Shown here: in pieces, positions 11,600-25,035 of the stretch | Layout: every line of letters begins with the position of its first letter | How positions within the stretch are numbered: position 1 is the stretch's first letter | Assembly: GCA_000827265.1 (NCBI GenBank) | Contig: KN834851.1 | Span: 101,124-165,123, forward strand | Direction of reading: 5' to 3' | Length of the DNA stretch: 64,000 nucleotides | Source of the DNA: Collybiopsis luxurians FD-317 M1 | Taxonomy: Eukaryota > Basidiomycota > Agaricomycetes > Agaricales > Omphalotaceae | Made by a program: the position numbers and the translations under genes | The notes under the pieces: model-generated | Database searches by the model: none | What the model was told of the DNA's origin: nothing | Seen by the model: the letters and a program-made list of their open reading frames with translations, nothing else

Positions 11600-12500
11600 T
11601 TCTTCTCTCTAGAAAATCCAACTTCTGGAGAATATGCCTCCTTGAAATCCATTTCTGAGGACTCTGTTGAGTTAAAGAGCTGGCAGAATTCCGCTCCATG
11701 CTTGCAGCATAAAGAAAGATGGCACATCTCTACGCCCCCATTTCGGAACTGTTAGCATACAAAGTGGCTATTGGATGATTTTATTACTCTTCTGTATGGC
11801 AGTCCTTGTGGCTTGGATGAACCACAGTGCATTTTACAGCTGGGTGGAAAAGAGACCCGCAGTCATACTACACAGTTTTGGGTGACTGCTTAAAAACATG
11901 TTCCTACTATTATTGTGGCATTTTTGCTGCTTATGGTGCTAATAGCTTGGCTATCACAGATGGTGTGTATGCAATTGGTGTATAGCTGAATATACATACC
12001 AACTTGACTTCAATGTTGTTAACTGAATGGAATCTTCTATTGCATCTGCTGAAGCCATTGTGGAATCCTTTTCCCCCAATCACACTGACAAACTGTCCCA
12101 GTATTTCAATTTCATAGGTTCATCTCAATGATAGTATTAATTGATTTTGCAAACAGCATCACACTGCACTGCACCAACATGGGATTCCCCCAGTTGATTG
12201 TGGCTCCCCATGTAGTTACAGCTTCTCATACTCCACTCCTGCTCTGAATTGCACCTAAATATTGAGGAACAATATATAGCCCAGCAGCCCAAATGGGAGT
12301 GACAGTTGGTTGTTATCCCCGGCGCACCTGATCCCAGTACAAAAGAAAATTCTTCCAAATATTGCTTCTACAACTCTAGCATCTTGGTTGCCCCTCCTTT
12401 TGTGCGGGATTTTTCCCCTTTCATGTCAGTTATAGATGTAATTAATATTGAAAATTTCAACATAACTTGGCATGCAGTGCCTCATAAAATAAGATGACCT
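11600..12500 (+). pseudogene. Decayed N-terminal and middle part of the four-span membrane protein family
   Basis: The segment follows the intact gene from the GEYAS/EDSVE region, through the first span and the glycine/lysine/threonine-rich loop before span 2, into the outer domain (SFSYS...PALNC equivalents near 12220-12260). It has multiple frameshifts and stops and large gaps. CpG is nearly absent although the intact copy has many, so CpG decay contributed to inactivation. Confidence 0.7.
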
Positions 12501-12899
12501 CTGTTCACTAGAAGGCAATCAAACCTCGGCTTTCTTGTGACAAGAGAGCCACCAGTCAGGGGATGAACTTGTACTAGTAGGGTTAAGGTCTGTGAAGAAG
12601 GTGTTTACACAATAATATGTGACATTTTTGCCCACTGATTGTGGTATGGGATGGGATCCTGTAACCTGTGTCCACAAATCCTTCTCATCGACTCTGAGTT
12701 TTGAAGCTCAAAGACCCTAGTTCAGCAAATGAAGCCAAATGACCTTCAGATCGAAATGTTCAGGTCCAAAGCACAAAAGTTGATGTTGACTGTAATAGGC
12801 AGTGGATTAGACTGAATGCATACATATTGATTTTCTCATCTTGTTCATCATTGCTAATTCATTGCGTGCAGCATTAAAACTTGCAAATTGCTGCTGAAT

Positions 12900-13757
12900 T
12901 CCACGAAATTGATTCGGCCTACTTTCACTCCATTTTTTCTCTCTGATATTGTCCTCCTTGTTCATTTCCTCATATTCCCTCAGCTGGCATTGTTCCTAAT
13001 GTTCCTTCAGTAACCCTTCCACAGCATCTCTCCCTTCTTACTTGGATCCCTTCATGCCTCCTGTTTCGACATCTTGAAATACAAGGATTATTCAATACGT
13101 TCCCAAGGCAGTCCCCATAAAGGTTGCTGAAAGTTGATACCAATCCAACTAGTCCTCTCCCTTGATGGGGATGTGGATGCCAACACCAATTTGGATCCTG
13201 GACCTGCATCCAATTCCCACTACAGCTTCACCTTGAATACTGAATACAAAGCCAAAGCTGAATGTGATTTCAAGTTCAAGTTTTTCCCTGCTACCGTTAC
13301 CAAAGTGAACCCTCACCTGACTGCACATACAGTGCAAAATCTTGCATTGATTTCATTTCTTGGATGGGCAACATTGATGCCAGTTCAGACCAGTGTGAAG
13401 GCAATTGTGGAGGAGACTAATATGAGGGTGAAGGTTGGGATGTATGAGAGTTTGACTTTGGGGGGTGTGGGTGAGGTGGTGGGGCAGGAGCAAGGACTCA
13501 AGTGGAAGCAGGGAGGGAGCAGGGGCAGGGATGAGAGCAAGAGGGGGTGGGAAGGAGTGTCTAGAGATGAGGATGCTCATAGTTTAGAAGGACCTTGGGC
13601 AGCAAGAACTTTGAATTCCTGGCCTCATGTCATCTCTGATATCTTTATCCCTTCATTTTCCCCATTGTCCTCATCAAATCACTTGAAGCTAGCAATCTGG
13701 ATTATTAATCCTAAGAGTTTGGCAAGGGGTATGCATGCAGATTTGGTAGACAATTGA
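12900..13757 (+). pseudogene. Low-complexity protein, copy 3, CpG-decayed
   Basis: This is homologous to copies 1 and 2 along its whole length, and to copy 2 also downstream as far as about 14135. The C-terminal two thirds (13134-13757) remains open and includes LSLDGDVDANT, the SFLGWATL core and the IWIINPKSL tail. The N-terminal third is out of frame and shortened relative to copy 1. CpG sites present in copies 1 and 2 are mostly TpG or CpA here. It could be a recently broken gene or one with a shifted start. Most of the change looks like methylation-type decay. Confidence 0.6.
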
Positions 13758-14135
13758 GTCACATCATGTTGTTTTGTATCAAGCTGAATCAAATCATTGG
13801 AAGAATGTATATGAACATCTTGCTGAGTTTATAGTAAGGGATGCAAGATTCATCCAATGGGACTGAGACAAGATCTCTAAGTACAGGGAACTGGCTTCCC
13901 CTTTGCAGTTTGCTTTTCTAGTCCAAACAAAACTGCTCTTGATATTCCTCCCTTGTGAGAACTGAATGCTGCCTGCATGAGTACAGCAACTCTTGCACTG
14001 TTTGTTCCATCCACTTCATCTAATCATTCATCTTCACTCACACCAACTCTAAGTTCTCAAGCAGAGCCCCACACTCCAGCCAAGTTTTGGGAAATGCTGA
14101 TGGAACAACTATGTTCCAAATGATACGTGAGTCTG
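13758..14135 (+). repeat. Duplicate of 6400-6760 (downstream flank of low-complexity copy 2)
   Basis: Near-identical order of sequence to 6400-6760 with substitutions dominated by C to T and G to A at CpG. Homology stops abruptly near 14135, where copy 2 goes on into the membrane-protein pseudogene. Confidence 0.85.
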
Positions 14136-15000
14136 AGTTCAGAAATGGTTTGAGCAATTTTAGGATTAGCCACAGCTCTGAGATGGCAGAGTGTCCCCTT
14201 AGGACTTAAGATCTTATTGTGGATGCAAGCCTGTAAGAATTGGGACTTGGTCTCTCTTTTCTCTAATGTGAAGAAGAAGATGTGTTTTAGACAAGGAGTA
14301 GCTGGAGCTGTCAAAGTTGCTTGCAGCTTGAGTTACACTCACCCCCACCTCTTCACAATCATCTCTACCACAATGTCTCTAGTGGAATGCTTGTTGCACA
14401 ATTCCCATGCCACATGCTTCAGCAAAAAAATGAAAATTGTCATGGATGGAAACTTAGCCTGTTGACTTCTTGCATTTATTGTTTAGCATGCAATTCTCAT
14501 GCAAGCCAAAGAAATTCTTGCCTGCAGCCTGATATGAGCAGCTTTGACTCTTCTAGATTAGATTCAACTCTACTAGTAAGGATAGCAGTGATCACATCAA
14601 AAAGGACTTTTCAGCATCACCTCCACTGCATGCTTAGATAGTGCAACGGAGTTCTCACTGTGGGCTACAACAAGTTGTTGAGTGAATCATATGATTGCTG
14701 AGGACGTAGGACTGCCAGCACACAATCTATTTCCCTTCCTAACTGTCTATGGCAAGTTGCAACATTCCACCCTTCAGGGGTTCCAGAAGTACATTCTCAA
14801 GTCCTTCCAGTATTAAGCTGCAAGAACTCTCTTCACGATTGATAAGCTGCAGCGCCTATACATACTATGGGTGTCATTCAGGAACATTGTTGAAGCCTCA
14901 TACGTTGCATTTTAATATGTGCAACAGGCATCTCCCACTCCTCCTGAGCTGATAACACAGTAAGAGAAGAGCAGAGCTATACCTTAAGAGTATGTGCCCA
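14136..15000. other. Decayed sequence without recognisable gene
   Basis: Several short open frames (for example 14321-14641) but no family motif, no splice pattern and no similarity to neighbours was recognised. Confidence 0.4.
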
Positions 15001-15017
15001 TGCATGCCTTTTTAGTT

Positions 15018-15300
15018 TCCATGAATTCTGGCAGTAAACATAATTATCTACTGCTGCATGTTCAGACTAACCATGCCTTCCATTTCTCCTGACATAGCAA
15101 GAGTGAGATTAACCTATAGTCACATGAATGTCCTTCAATCTAAGAACTTGAAACTCCTGGAGTTGATCCTGGTTCCCAATGGATTCTCAGTGCTAGCCAA
15201 CTTTTTAGTTTTCATAAAGTCCAGCAGAAATATGATTATCTACTGCCGCATGTATAGACTAACTGTGCCTTCCATTTCTTCTGACAGAGGACAGAGTCAA
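15018..15300 (+). repeat. Interspersed repeat of roughly 190 bp, two overlapping partial copies
   Basis: Two segments near 15018-15090 and 15200-15290 share the same order of words (a Ttagttt..cat element, then attatctactgc, then agactaac..tgccttccattt, then tctgaca). The unit also appears around 17095-17375. Between copies lies a shared stretch with the words gaactcctggagttgatcc-like and ttctcagtgctagcc. The repeat does not resemble a coding sequence. Confidence 0.65.
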
Positions 15301-17094
15301 TGGGTATTATTTGATCCCATCATAAGAAGCACAGAGGTGTCAGATATTCTTCCATTTGAGGGTACCTGCAACTTCTGGCCCATTCTTGGTGCCTCTTTGG
15401 TGCCTCTTTGCTTATGAATAGCATTCTGGAGGGCTTTTGGATGCATTAGCGCTTGGGCAATTTGCGTCAGGTGGTGTGTTGTGAAATTGTAGCACAACAC
15501 CTGAAGCAATGCACTAAAACATGCCAAATGCATCAATACTGCTGTAGCTGGTGAACTGGATGTATTTTGGCATTTTGAAGTTTGCAGGTATCTGAACTGC
15601 CATATGATGTGGTCAGAGATGTGTCATTCCTTCTTGTTAGCCTTGCCATATGAATATTGGAGGTAGGTGCAGTTGCAACAGGCTCTACAGTCCACATGTG
15701 CACATATTCTCTGTGCATCTAGAATACAAATGAGCTTCTTATATATGGACCATATTAAGACTGTTATGAACAAGTCAGTGAGTCTTTTGATTCAAGCAAT
15801 ACTAGAAGAACTTAGGCGCATCATTGTACAAGTCTGAATGCATTGATGCATTAGTGTCTTCAACCCATGGATATTACCAGCACTTAACAATGGCTGAAGA
15901 GAGATCTACATGGTGATTCAACATTGAGATTAATGTGTTCAATTATCTCTAGAATTGCACTTGATGGTTTTGATATAACCTTGCAGAATGGAAGAGGAAT
16001 GTAGTGTTCACCTTGTTCACTCTGATTTGTCTTCTCTCACACTGGAAGGGCAGAGCAACCAAGAGACTGCACAAAATGAGTATTTGCAAAACTACAGTAC
16101 TACTATCTCATCGGAACCTCAAACACAAGTGTACAAAAATGTAGTACTTGTACTACTTAGAGCTTGGGTCCAAACTGTTTCACTTTGGAAACATACTTAC
16201 CATTTGGCCAGTGAGCACAGGAAGGCCCAAAACTGGAAATATTTCCAGCAATTCTGACTCTGCCTCTGCAAGGATCTTCTGTGTTGGTTGATCTTGGTTT
16301 TACTATCTAGCTTCTGATTCATTGAACCCATCACAGTGCGAAGTTACAAAACTAGTTTGCCTTTAGGCATCCAATGCCTCAGATTAGGTGAAAGCACTCT
16401 CTACAAATTATTATCTGGATAACCAACATGTCACCATGGACAAGAATGTACAGCAGCTGCCATTAGTTGACAATTAAGTGTATTGAAGGAATGCAAGAAA
16501 TCGTTCAAGATACAAGTCAATATGCTGCATCAAATACTTTGCAGCATAATTGAGCTCACAACCATACTTCAAATAGCTCACCCTCAGCTAAACTCAAAGT
16601 TTACCCACTATTACCCAATGGTGTCATTAGGCCTTTGGATTCAGGATATGCAACAGGGTTTTCAAATGGTATAACTGCCTCAGTATCACCCTTCTTCATT
16701 GAGCTCAATTGAAATATAGCAGCATTTGCTGCCAATCCTTCTAGGCTTCTCCACCCTTCACATTTTTATTTTGCTTTAAGGCCACTTCCAAATTCAATTT
16801 AGTATCTGAAAGCTTTTATTGAAGCATCCAACTTACTGCACACCTCCTGTAGCTGGATCTGTTAGGACACAGGGGAGTTGCTTGTCAATGATCAGAAATT
16901 ACCCTGTTTTCATGCAATAGCAGAACTGACTCTCTGAAGAATGTATATTAGGGAAGTAAAGATGCACTGCAGTGCCCATTAACATTATTGCAAAGGGGAA
17001 TTGGCGAGGGTTAGCAAAGATATTGGACTGGGGTTGATTCTCAAAAGCTGCCATCATTTTGATGGGATTGAATAAGAATAACACCTGTTGACTT
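15301..17094. other. Decayed sequence without recognisable gene
   Basis: CpG-poor and AT-rich. Open frames such as 15988-16257 have no recognisable domain. No transposon end was found. Confidence 0.35.
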
Positions 17095-17375
17095 TCCCCT
17101 CAATCTAAGAACTTAAAACTCCTGGAGTTGATCCTGGTTCCCAATAGATTCTCAGCGCTAGCCAATGTTTTAGTTTCTGTGAAGTTTGGTGGTAATCATG
17201 ATTGTCTACCACCACATGTTCAGACTAACCATGCCTTCCATTTCTTCTGACATGGCAAGAGTGACATTAACCTGATAACCTATAGTCACATGAATGTTGT
17301 TTGATCTGATAACTCAAAACTCCTGGAGTTGATCCAGGTTCCCAATAGATTCTCAGTGCTAGCCAAACACAAATC
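17095..17375 (+). repeat. Further copies of the roughly 190-bp repeat
   Basis: The interval carries the block with ctcctggagttgatcc and ttctcag.gctagcc twice (near 17115 and 17320), with the agactaaccatgccttcc block and a cacatgaatgt word between them. Further cacatgaatgtctttt words follow near 17465 and 17580. This indicates an old, partly tandem array. Confidence 0.65.
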
Positions 17376-20188
17376 ATCCAAACTGCTTTAGCAGGCCCCT
17401 GCATGTGGAGTACTAAATGCTGTTAACATGACTCCATTCATCCTGATGCTATAACCTTATCTTCACATGAATGTCTTTTTGAATCAAGCTTTTGTGCACC
17501 TTGTACCAAGTTTGGTTAATGCGACTTTTTTTCTCCCCAATTTTTCCTGTCAGCCATTATAGTTTGCTTTTCCTTTATTCACATGAATGTCTTTTGAGCA
17601 TTTTAGCTATATTTGGGCCCCAGCTCTGAGAATGTAGAAAGGGAGTTTGAATACCAGACTGGCACCTAGCACTCAATTTAACTGTACAGTATATCATGCA
17701 AGCTATTATGGAGGCTGTATTCTGTCATTCCAACTTCCTAGAATACTGACCTTGCAAAAACCCACACTTTCTCACAGTCATTTGCTTCCACAGATTCATA
17801 GTCATTGCATTCCTGGCCCATGGTCCTGGCAAGACTATAGACAATGCAGTATTGAAGATAACAAACATAAATTGTTCTTTGAGGATCCTCCATGAGATGT
17901 AACCAAGGTACTTGAATCTGCTGATGGTGAAGAAACTGTCTACCAGATCATAATAAGTGACTCAGGGAGATGCATTGAAGGAGAAAGTCACGAACTTCCT
18001 CCAATAAAAGATGCATAGCCAAGAAATGTCAGGCTTTGCTTGTAAATGCCACTAAAATGTCTTGGTGAACTGACTTTCATTCCAAGACTTCAACTATAAT
18101 ATATTTTTTGGACAATTTCCATTTGGAATGCTTGCTGAATGCCCAGAAAAGGTTCAGAATAATACCCCTGCTTCCAAGATTTTGCTTTCTTATCAACTTG
18201 CCTGAAATCTAGCCATAATATCGATCCAGACTTCTTCAAGGGGGCAATATAACCCTGACCCAAAAAACATTTGAGATCATTCATCACCCTTTTGGTGTCT
18301 CTTACAATATCATAGTCTGACACCTCCTAGACATTAGAATTACCATTCCATTCTTGCAATGGGTCCCATACTCTGAAGACTCATCTTCAGGCATGAATTA
18401 CACTCCAGACCAAAATGAGAATTTGGGTGAGTCATTTTTTGATGTGTCTATCCAGCACCTTCCTGAGCAAATAATATTAATAGGTAGATTTGAGGTCAAC
18501 ATGATTGGCATAGACATTTTGCATTCACAAGCAGATGATCCCACTGGCAAAGGGAAGATAAAAGACAGTCCCAAAATGCGAGGCCCAACTATTATATGCT
18601 ACTGCCCTCCTCAGGAATACCCATGTTCTGCAAAGTATATTGCTGACTGGACCAGAGATATAATGATTGACCCCAAATGGAAATATCCTAGTGTTGGATC
18701 CAATACAGACCCACTTCTCCCAGTATTGCCAATTCTGTGGTACACACTCTACTTGTGGTGGGACATTCTACAATTCCTTTTCAAGAATGTTTATGACTTG
18801 GTGTGTGCAAATGCAACACCAGTCCTGGTCTGTTTTATTTGCTAATCTCTACAACCAATTTCTAGGAACAGATCTTACTGCAAAGTCCCTGTGTAGAAGA
18901 CACCCAACAGCTGAATCAAATACCCCTTGACTTACAAAGCTATATTCTCATTCTAAATGACTATAAAGATATCATACAGTATCTTCTTGGTATTGCAAAA
19001 GCACAATCTTCAACAATTGACCCTCTTCAGCATTTCAATGTCCTAGCTCCTCCAACCCCAACACAAATGACATTCAAACCCTCTGTGTCTATTGCCTCTG
19101 CCCCTTGCTCACATGGCTCAATTCCAGCTCATGCATCCTCTCAGGGACCTGATGCTGCTCAGTTCTGGAAGTCAAGCAGTCCCCTGCCATCCTACCATCC
19201 TGAATGTCTTGACCCCAACCAACTCCATGAGAGGAAAAGACCTATAAGTTTCAACCTCTACTGCAAACCCTCCTTGGCAGCTACAGTACGGGCATCTCTT
19301 AACCTTGTCAACTGGCTTGGCATTGGCTCATTTCATTCTGCCAGGTTATACAGAATCAACATCTGGATCTCTGTCACCTCTTCTCTCAGAGCACTTTTAT
19401 ACAGAAGTTGCCTCACTGGTGGACAAGATCATCAAGGAAGCAGAGGTCCTTGACTCTAGAATCAAGAGCACGCAGGAGATGGTATATCTTTTCTTTGCTG
19501 AATATGCATCCATTAATCATTTGCTTAGGTTTTCAGTAATGTTGCTATCTGTGAAAGCATTACAATGAGGCAACTATCATACATTGCAGTGATATACCTT
19601 CTGGTTACATTTGCTGCTGTACAAGCATTTCTCCTCCTTTCTCCTATCTACAAGCTATTTATCACTTCTATAATCTAGGGCATTTTTGGCATAAATATTC
19701 AGAGCATGAGTTCCAGCACTCTGAACCAGTATTTTTTAGTAGCACTTTTGTATCCTCCATGGATCCATGCTGTCCCAGGTTTTGTGGCCATGGTTCTCCT
19801 TGGGATTTATGGGGAAGGAAGCATGGGAATTGCTCTTATTCTTGTTTCATTATGCACTGGCACAATTTTGGACTCTTCAACTTTGCCTCTCAGAGATTCA
19901 TTTGCCGTGCTGCCATTTTCTATGTGGCCAGTCTGAGGGAAGGACAGAAAATGCTGGCCAAAGTGGAGCCATTGAGGAAGGAAGGAAGTTTATTATATGG
20001 CACAGCCTGAGGAACCTCAACAACCAGATACAGAAGACTCATCTGAAGTGGATATCAAGATAGAAGAGACAAGTATTTACCTATCCTTAGTTCCTGAACA
20101 AACTGTTCCTCAACAGTGGCTGAATGCATGAATATTATGGTTAGCTCAGTTGAGAAACTGCCTTTTCCTTGTTTGTTTGGAGGGTGAT
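17376..20188. other. Decayed sequence with unassigned open frames
   Basis: The longest open frame is 18354-18845 on + (163 codons), followed by others at 18667-18930, 19067-19453 and 19706-20010. No known domain could be recognised, and the frames are broken relative to each other as in a decayed gene or element. They lie just outside the left inverted repeat of the CACTA relic. Confidence 0.35.
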
Positions 20189-20515
20189 CCCCAGTCAATA
20201 GTCCCCAGGGCCAGAACAGGTTGGAGCAGGTCAGGTCAATTTCTGATATTGCCCAATTGGGTCAGGGCCTGGTCACATTAACTTATATATTTCAACCAAC
20301 TTGTTTAGCATGTTCAACTTATAAAATCAGTTAAGACATCCAATTGACATGTTCAAAGGATGAATTTCTTCAATTTTGTTAAAGAAAGTGGTCAACTTGG
20401 CTTGTCACAGCATCAGTTGACACCAAATCCAGTTCAGCTTCTCTCTGCTCATTTTACTCAACACTTGTTCACCTTATTCCCAGACTTTATTTCTCACCAA
20501 TACAGCTGTTCTTTT

Positions 20516-23470
20516 CATGAAATACTATTGTGATTGTGTACACTACTGTAAAACATCAAAGGAGGTATCCAGAAATACCTGGTATAGTCACAAGCCATAT
20601 TGCATGGTGCCATTGCTCTCAGATACAAATCATGCTGGGAGAAGGACAGCTGCAGGAAAGACAGTCTGGCCATTCTATTCCCTCTGGAAACCCACCCAAT
20701 CACCAGGAAGACAATCCAAGACCACAGAGTCCATTACTGCCTCCTCTGCCTCCTCTGCCTTCTCCGCCTTCTCCTGAAAATCCACCTGAAAATCCACCTC
20801 CATCTAATACTACTGAACCTGTACTATCAGAAATAGAGGTCATACAAACTGCCCAGCAATTCATCCGAGCACTACAGAATGCATCACTTGACAACAGTGA
20901 CTTAGATGCTCATTCACTTGAAAATCTCTTCAATCCTCATCAACATCCTCTCAATCTTGACCTCATTTGAGACCGCAACCTTCTTATGTGCCTCAAAATG
21001 TTCATTGCACAGCAGGATACTTATTCCTCAGATGGATTGTACACAGCTAATATCAGTACTGTTTGTGATGCTTATCCTGACTCTAAACTATATTTGCACT
21101 ACTGTATTGAAAAAGAAGTCAAAAATCTTAGCAGTATCCAACCAATCCTATCTGATATGTGCCCCAACTCTTGCATGGCTTATACAGGCCCTGTGAAAAA
21201 TCTGGAGCAGTGTATGCAGTGTGGTGAATGTTGTTATGATGAGAAAGGCAACCACTGACAAAGTTTTATACCATTCCAATTGCTCCCCAGATCCAAGCAC
21301 AAAAAACAAAATAAAGAATCTGCAAAGGAGCTGGACTATCTTCATTCTCATATGCCAGATCTTCTCCAGGAGTATGATGCAAAAGGTTATGTTGACAATA
21401 TTGATGATATTTGCTGTGGTAGACAGTTTGGAGGCAATGAAGAAAGGACTTATCAAAGATACCGATACTGTCCTTATGTTTTCATTTGATGGTGTGCAAC
21501 TCTACAAATTAAAAACATTGGATTGCTGGGTTTTTATCTGGGTTCTCATCAGTATTTCCCCTGATTGATGTTATACCAAAAAACATATTGTTCCCACAGG
21601 TATTGTACCTGGTCCTAATCCTCCCAAAATTCATGAATCCTTCCTATCTCCTTCTCTTCATCACATTGAGGCAGTTAACAAGGCTGGTGGTATTCCAGTC
21701 TGGGATGCCCACTGACAGGAACAATATATGACATGTCTTTTCATTGTATTTGCCTGTGCCAATGGTCCTGGAATGGAACATTTTAGTGGGTTTGTTAGTC
21801 ATTCAGGCAAGCAGGGCTGTAGATTCTGGTGCAGGTTGACTGGGTGACACAAATCTGGATCTGGAATATATTATCCAGTACTCACCAAGCCAGATAATTA
21901 TGTTTGCCCAGAATGTGATCATCTTGATGTCCCCTACAACCAAAAACAACCACCTGACCCAGAGCACTATTGGAAGAGTCTTCAATTTGTGGAGCAGTCT
22001 AATGTGCAAAATTATCCTCTTTGCCATTGTGAAACTGGCATTGTCAAACCAAGCATTTTTACTGGTCTCTCACCCAATACCATTCTTGGTATTCCAAATA
22101 TGTTTCCAAGTGATATCATGCACCTGGTTATCAATCTCACTGATATGTTCATGTCACTTTAGTGAGGGACCATGATTTGTGCAGAGACAGATTCCAAGGA
22201 CTCTTGGTTTTGGGCAGTCCTTACTGGCAAAATTTGGGAGAAACATGGTGCAGATGTTGCCGCTTGCACACCATATCTTCCTGGTTCCTTTGATTGTCCT
22301 CCTTGAGATCCATCTGAAAAAATCAACAGTGGTTATAAATCATTGGAATGGCTCATATACATATTTGGGCTGGGTCCTGGTTTGCTTTATGGTACTCTAC
22401 CATTCCAGGTTTGGCAGTCATACTGCAAGCTTGTGAAAGGAATACAATTGACTTATGTCAAACAGTCATCCCCATCACTCATATGACAAATCTTTCAGAA
22501 CCTTGTTGAAGTTACAGAAGAGACTGAATGAATTTACTATCTGTGCCAAGAAGATTGTCTTCACTTCATATGACCAGTTTTTCACAACCTAGTCCTTCTT
22601 GGCCCTGAGACACTCCAAGTTGGACCTCTGATTTGCTCATCTCAATGGACAATGGAGAATAGTATTGGCAACCTCACCAAAGCTATCAAACCAGATGTCC
22701 AGCCATATATGAATCTTTCTGAAAAAGCTGCTGTTCGGGCCCAAGTAAATGCTCTCAAGGTGATGGACCCACATTAGTTGGATTGCCAATTTGGAAAGGA
22801 AAATCATATCCCAGAGACAGCAAGAGATCTTGGTGATAATTATATTCTTTTGCATCCTACGGCACAAACTTCCCAAATCCTTGATGAAAGGGAGAGTGCT
22901 GCTTTAGCAAGATATTTGGAAGAAGAGAATATTCCAACTGCTCATGTTGTTCACTGGGCTCACTTATGCTTACCAAATGGTCAGATCACTCATTTGTTCT
23001 GGCAAGAGCATAGGAAGACTGAGAATGTTTGGATGGCTTGCAATGTCAAGGTCAGTACAAATTCAATTGTTGTTTGTTAAATAATTAACAGTCAACATGG
23101 CAATATTTAGACACAAGCTGATGCTGACATGAAGCCTGAATTTAATGAAGTACAATTCTATTTCCAGTTCTCCAGAGATATTGACAACAATACAACTCCT
23201 TTGGAAATATTAGCAATGGTATCCAGATACTCAGAAGCAGACCAGAATCTGTGCAAGCAGTCTTTTGGCACTGTCATATTGTGCAAATATCAAGGTAAAA
23301 ATAATTTGGTTGTAATTCCTGTAAAGCATATCAAGTCAGTGGTAGCTATGGTGCTGCATTTGGAATTATCTACTGCTAGGATGGGTGAAGCATGGAAGGA
23401 GCAAGTATTTGTCATAGAGAGGCCAGGTCTTGACATTACTGATCTTGGGGGATATTCCCGCTACTTTTAA
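20516..23470 (+). pseudogene. Tnp2-family (Transposase_21) transposase relic
   Basis: The relic starts at an ATG (20517-20519) with a Cys-rich leader and EVSRNTWYSHKPY, like the start of Agaricomycete Tnp2 proteins. It then has CPNSCMAYTGP and a Cys-x2-Cys pair near 21160-21235, a segment LMFSFDGVQLYK and DCWVFIW near 21470-21540, IVPGPNPPK and ANGPGM near 21600-21770, a CRFWCRL/YYPVLTKPDNY block near 21810-21900, and GIVKPSIFTGL near 22030. After a likely intron near 23051-23111 it ends with VVAMV and the PGLDITDLGG end. The frame changes at least four times and there are many stops. CpG decay accounts for part of the damage. Confidence 0.8.
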
Positions 23471-24815
23471 GTAGTGGGTTTTAGAGGTGGACCTTTTCTG
23501 AAATTGAAGTCTGGCCAAAGCATCCAATCAATCATCCTTGCCTCTTTTGGATTGCTTATGTCATGATCTGATTACATACTCTCCTCAAGGTGCTTGAGTC
23601 AGGTACAACTCTTGTCTCATTTCCATTCTTTCCTGCAATTTTGTTCACAGGATTTCCACAGTGTGTGAATAGTAAATGCAAACAATGTGATGTACACTTT
23701 TGTTTCTCCAACAATGTCCTCTGTCAACAACATTCATTTGTCAAATGATCAAGCTTCTGAACAATTGGTTGTTGAATCTAGTGTGCACTTACAGGGTACA
23801 CATATTATTACCCATTCCTATGGAGAGGCCTTTTCTTCTCAGTTGCCCATGGTAGGGTTGAAGGTCTATTCACCCTCTCACTTGATTGAAGTTGGTTTTT
23901 TGGGTTCTGCATTGAAGGGTATACAGTGTAGTGTGTTTGTTTATGACCAGCAGAAACTTATTTCTTATGCAATGATGCATGGTTTGGACACTTTGTTCCT
24001 CACATATATTTTATCTTTACATCTCCTAGTCATCTATTGTATTCTGTCTAGTGATTGCATGCAAAACACAGCTCAGCTCACACTTTTCTCAATTGTGACC
24101 ATTCAGCATTACTATACTCCTGTTCCAATGACAATAAAGACCTCGGTAGAAATTTTTTTTTTCAGGTTTCCTTTACCTTTTGTGATCAACAGTGAAATTA
24201 GGGAACTGGCATCACTTGAATGATGTGGAGAGTGATTAACTGTTATATACCTTGTCTTAATTAGCAATATCAATGTAGATAAGGTTATATATGCACATTG
24301 TTGATTTGAGGTAGTGGGCTCTGCTGCTGACTGGCGCTACTTGGTTATTAGGAAGAAGATGAAGAGACTTCTAGTTAACTTGACTTCATCTAGTTTCATG
24401 CTGAACAAGGATCAAATTAGACATTTAAAGCTAGTTAGTGCATGAATATATGCAAGAGACAAAGGTGTTGAAGGACTTGCATGAAATCTAGCTTGTGGCA
24501 GGCATGAGAAAACTTTATTCTTGCCTCCTGCCACCATGGACCTCAATGATATGGCAAGGAATTCTGCATCGCAACTCAGAATCAATACTTCTGCTTCTGA
24601 GCTTCTCATGTCTGCCCAGCATTCCCCAATTTCTCCACAGATGAACTTTCCCAGCACTCGCTTCTCCAATAATTTTGTCTCAGTAAGTTAAACTAAAACT
24701 CCAGAATTTTCTGACTTTATAATGCTATTAGCATCAGTAACATTTGCCTCAATTCCCTCAGCAATTCCAGATAATTCCCCAGCAACATCAAGGTAACCAG
24801 CTTTCCAAAATTATG
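23471..24815 (+). other. Inner segment of the CACTA relic with one unassigned open frame
   Basis: The frame 23687-24223 (178 codons) follows the transposase on the same strand and may be a remnant of a second element-encoded protein. No motif was recognised. The rest is AT-rich and featureless. Confidence 0.3.
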
Positions 24816-24889
24816 CATCAGGAAAAATAGCTTGAGCTTGGGGTTAAATTATAACAACCTCAAGAAACCTAAGAAGCATAGGACACTTC

Positions 24890-25035
24890 AAGTGCTTAGG
24901 TTACCTAGGTTTCCACAGTCCAACCCCCTATATCCTAGGGTGCTCTAGGTTGTCCTAGGTTGTCTCAGGTTGCCCCAGGTTGGCTCAGGTTGGCTCAGGT
25001 TGGCTCAGGTTACCTGAGGTTACCCCAGGTTGCAT
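24890..25035 (+). repeat. AGGTT-type minisatellite, left array
   Basis: Successive words of the pattern aggttggctc, with variants aggttacctg and aggttgcccc, repeat about every 10-11 bp. The three central units are identical. Confidence 0.8.

Noticed and set aside
18090..18323. Minus-strand frame of 77 codons in the decayed region
   Set aside because: Too short to call. It was considered as part of a retroelement polyprotein, but no order of motifs supports it.
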